The notes under the pieces were generated by a model that saw nothing but the letters and a program-made list of their open reading frames with translations, made no database searches and was not told the DNA's origin. This document shows, in pieces, positions 44,527-46,810 of a stretch of DNA of 46,810 nucleotides; the stretch's first letter is position 1, and every line of letters starts with the position of its first letter. The DNA lies in the NCBI GenBank assembly GCA_937872535.1, contig CALMTC010000010.1:1-46810 (forward strand). The letters are read 5' to 3'. A program made the position numbers and the translations under genes. Source of the DNA: an uncultured bacterium (lineage in GTDB: Bacteria; Patescibacteriota; Gracilibacteria; Absconditabacterales; Absconditicoccaceae).

Positions 44527-46107
44527 ATGCTAAACAATCTGAGCAAAACAATACTCGAAAGACAAGATATCGAGTCTATAAAACCAGATTTTGAGAAAGT
44601 AAAAATTCTCAATCGCTCAGCTGCCGAAAAAATTCAGGCAATCATTTTTGATAGTGAAAAAAATACATTTCACATACTCACAACAAATAATTTTCCAGAT
44701 CATCTTCAAAAACTTATCAAAAACTTAGAAGAAAAAGGAGCAAAAACAAAGATTTTTTATACAGATTTCGACTCATTCAATCAAATAGCTCTAGATTGGT
44801 ATAATCAGATAGAAAAACAAGAAGAAAAAAAAGCAGAAGAAAAAGCAACAAATCAAAATGCAGAAGGAAACAATGCAGAACAACTTATCCAGCAATTTTT
44901 CAACGAAAGAGAAAAAAAAGATGATGGAGATTTCATCTTAGAAATCATAAGATTAGCTTTTCAAGCATGATCTTCAGATCTCCACTTCCAATCAGAAGAA
45001 AAAGGAATTTTCATGAAAATGAGAAAAGATGGTATTCTAAAAACAGTATTAGAATTTTCTCATGAAGAATTTCCAAAATATTTGCAGAAAATAAAATTTA
45101 TTTCTGGTGTCAGAATGAATATCGACTATCTTCCACAAGACGGAAGATTTGATTTCATGGTAAACATCAATGGTATTCAGAAAAAAATTGATGTCAGAGT
45201 AAATACTATGCCAGGATTAAGATCAGAAAGCATCGTAATGAGATTTCTTGACAGTACCAATTCAATTCACTCTTTCACAGAGATCGGCTTTGGAGGTGAA
45301 AACCTTAAATCTATTCAAGAAAATCTCGTAAAAAATACTGGAATGATCTTAGTAACCGGACCAACAGGAGCTTGAAAAACAACTACAATATACAGCATGA
45401 TAGATACGCTCAACAACGGTAGAAAAAAAATTATTACTCTGGAAGATCCGATAGAATATGAAGTTCCATGACTCCAGCAATCACAAATCAATTACAAAAA
45501 AGGCTATGATTATGAACAATGACTCAAAGCAGTCCTTAGACACGATCCAGAAGTTATTTTAGTATGAGAAATAAGAACACTAGAAACAGCAGACATAGCA
45601 ATCAATGCAGCACTAACTGGACATCTCGTTTTCTCGACTCTCCATACAAACAGTGCCATTGAGACAGTCTCCAGACTTCTCAATATGTGAGTTCAAACTT
45701 ATATGTTAGCTCCAGCTATCAATCTAATCGTCGGTCAAAGACTAGTAAGAAAACTATGTCACTGTGCTATCAAAAGAGAATCAAATTTCGCAGAGTCTGA
45801 AGAAATTAAAAAAGTCCTCGAAAAAATCCATGACATCAAACCGACCAAAATCATAGAATTTGATGGACAAATTTACCATCCAGTAGGTTGTCCAGATTGT
45901 AACGGAGAAGGTTACAAAGGAAGAATTGCGATCGTAGAAACACTAGAAATTACCGAAGACATAAAACAAACCATCGTAGAAAGCTGAAAAATCATAGATA
46001 TCTTCGCAAAAGCTCGTGAAAACTGATTCCTCACTCTCAAAGAAGAAGGCTTCATCAAAATGATAGACTGACAAACCACTCTCGAAGAACTCAGAAGAGT
46101 AATATAA
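44527..46107 (+). CDS. pilB: Type IV pilus / type II secretion ATPase (PilB/GspE family)
   Basis: Hexameric ATPase that drives pilus assembly or secretion. 526 residues: N-terminal region about 1-150 (degenerate PilB-N), then the ATPase with [15 protein letters not shown], Walker A GPTGAGKTTT (about 279-288), the Asp box [11 protein letters not shown], Walker B with VGEIR (about 346), and the His box STLHTNSA. Tetracysteine zinc site CHC and CPDC at about 410-458. PilB rather than PilT because of the zinc motif and N-terminal domain. Six TGA-Gly codons, one in Walker A itself. Downstream of the SLH-like protein; no pilin or PilC is in the window. Confidence 0.92.
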
Positions 46108-46171
46108 AAAATAATCAATTACTATAAAAACATAATAAAAATTATTTTCTGACTACACCAAACCGCAAAAA

Positions 46172-46810
46172 CTATCTAGAAATTGTAGTACCAAAAACTA
46201 CTTCAAGCAAATCAAACCAGTCATCTTGATTGTTAGCTGGAGTTTTTCAGTGTCATTGTCAAAAGAGAGCAGTAGCTACTGCTATCCAAGCATTGCCAAG
46301 TATTTTGATTTTTTGTCTCTGAGAACTAGTATAGTTTTTAAGCTCATCAAGATTTCCAAGTTTTTTGATCTCTTCGATAACTTGTTCTTTGGTGAGCAGT
46401 ACTTTTTCTACTTTCTCTTTTCTTTCTATAGTAGTATCAAAAACCACTTCGAGTAAATCAAACCAGTCATCTTGATTCTTAGCTGGATTTTTTCAGTGTG
46501 ATTGTCAAAAGAGAGCAGTAGCTACTGCTTTCCAAGCATTCCCAAGTATTTTAATTTGATTCTTCTGTCTATAAGTATAGTTTTTAAGAGCATCTAAAGT
46601 ACCAAGTTTCTTGATCTCTTGGATAGCTTGTTCTTTGGTAAGTAGTACTTTCTCTATTCTTTCTATGGCAGTATCAAAAACTACTTCAAGAATATCGAAC
46701 CAGTCATCTTGATTGTTCTCTGGAGTTTTTCAGTGTGATTGTCAAAAGAGAACATTAGCTACTGCTTTCCAAGCATTCCCAAGTATTTTAATTTGATTCT
46801 TCTGTCTATA
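46172..46810 (-). CDS. Repeat protein, C-terminal part, cut by window end
   Basis: The reading frame enters from beyond 46810 and ends at TAG 46172. It holds nearly three copies of a unit of 79-82 residues: QIKILGNAWKAVATALFGQ, then SHGKTPENNQDDWFDLLEVVF, then a helix with LLTKEQVIEEIKKLG and LDELKNYT. Copies differ by few residues and also match in DNA (spacing 246 and 237 bp). The unit is predicted helical and contains a conserved Trp and NQDDWFD. I recognise no family. No signal or TM is visible in this part. The frame continues with TGA as Gly. Confidence 0.8.
46212..46810. repeat. Tandem repeat of about 240 bp
   Basis: AACCAGTCATCTTGATT starts at 46215, 46461 and 46698. The blocks are nearly identical, including silent bases, which suggests recent expansion or conversion. 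The array continues past the window end. Confidence 0.88.

Overview
The window reads as a chromosome segment of an AT-rich candidate-phyla-radiation bacterium that decodes TGA as glycine (translation table 25), as in Gracilibacteria (BD1-5) and Absconditabacteria (SR1). The clearest proof is groEL: its usual Gly-Met-rich tail (18181-18248) only appears if five TGA codons are read as Gly. The same reading restores uvrB, sua5, ctp, malic enzyme, aspS, trpS, alr, infB, pth and pilB. All coordinates below use TGA=Gly with TAA/TAG as stops; with the standard code most genes fall into fragments. Which of the two phyla this is cannot be settled from the window.

Layout. 1-5045: a C-terminally cut uvrB carrying an in-frame palindromic repeat, convergent sua5, twin small coiled-coil genes, and a soluble PQQ-type sugar dehydrogenase homologue with a frameshifted start. 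5046-14019 (minus): a carboxy-terminal processing protease, then a likely three-gene unit built around one 2142-codon ORF, a giant helical protein with a duplicated module and a histidine-kinase-like C-terminus. 14222-18248 (plus): a secreted Cys-rich repeat protein, groES and groEL. 18388-24591 (plus): a small unknown gene, aspS with an overlapping-style partner, and two helical proteins sharing 21-bp heptad repeats. 24592-25454 is gene-poor and repeat-rich. 25455-28827: IscU/SufU-like scaffold (minus), small lipoprotein, malic enzyme, alpha/beta hydrolase. 29203-42574 is one long minus-strand run: VWA protein, membrane protein, infB, MscL-like, pth, leucyl aminopeptidase, lipoprotein, Ca-type P-ATPase, alr, trpS, a small acidic protein and a PriA-like protein without ATPase motifs. 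42735-46107 (plus): SLH-like secreted protein followed 7 bp later by a PilB/GspE-type ATPase. 46172 to the end (minus) is the C-terminal part of a protein made of about 80-residue repeats.

Themes. Core translation and proteostasis genes (infB, aspS, trpS, pth, sua5, groESL) sit among cell-surface and lineage-specific genes (pilus ATPase, SLH protein, Cys-repeat protein, giant kinase-like protein). Two DNA-metabolism helicase genes (uvrB, priA-like) look eroded. Intergenic DNA carries several short repeat families, one of which has entered the uvrB reading frame. Promoters fit TTGACN-N16/17-TATAAT, simple hairpin plus T-run terminators are frequent, and Shine-Dalgarno motifs are nearly absent. 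No rRNA, tRNA, CRISPR array or transposase was recognised.
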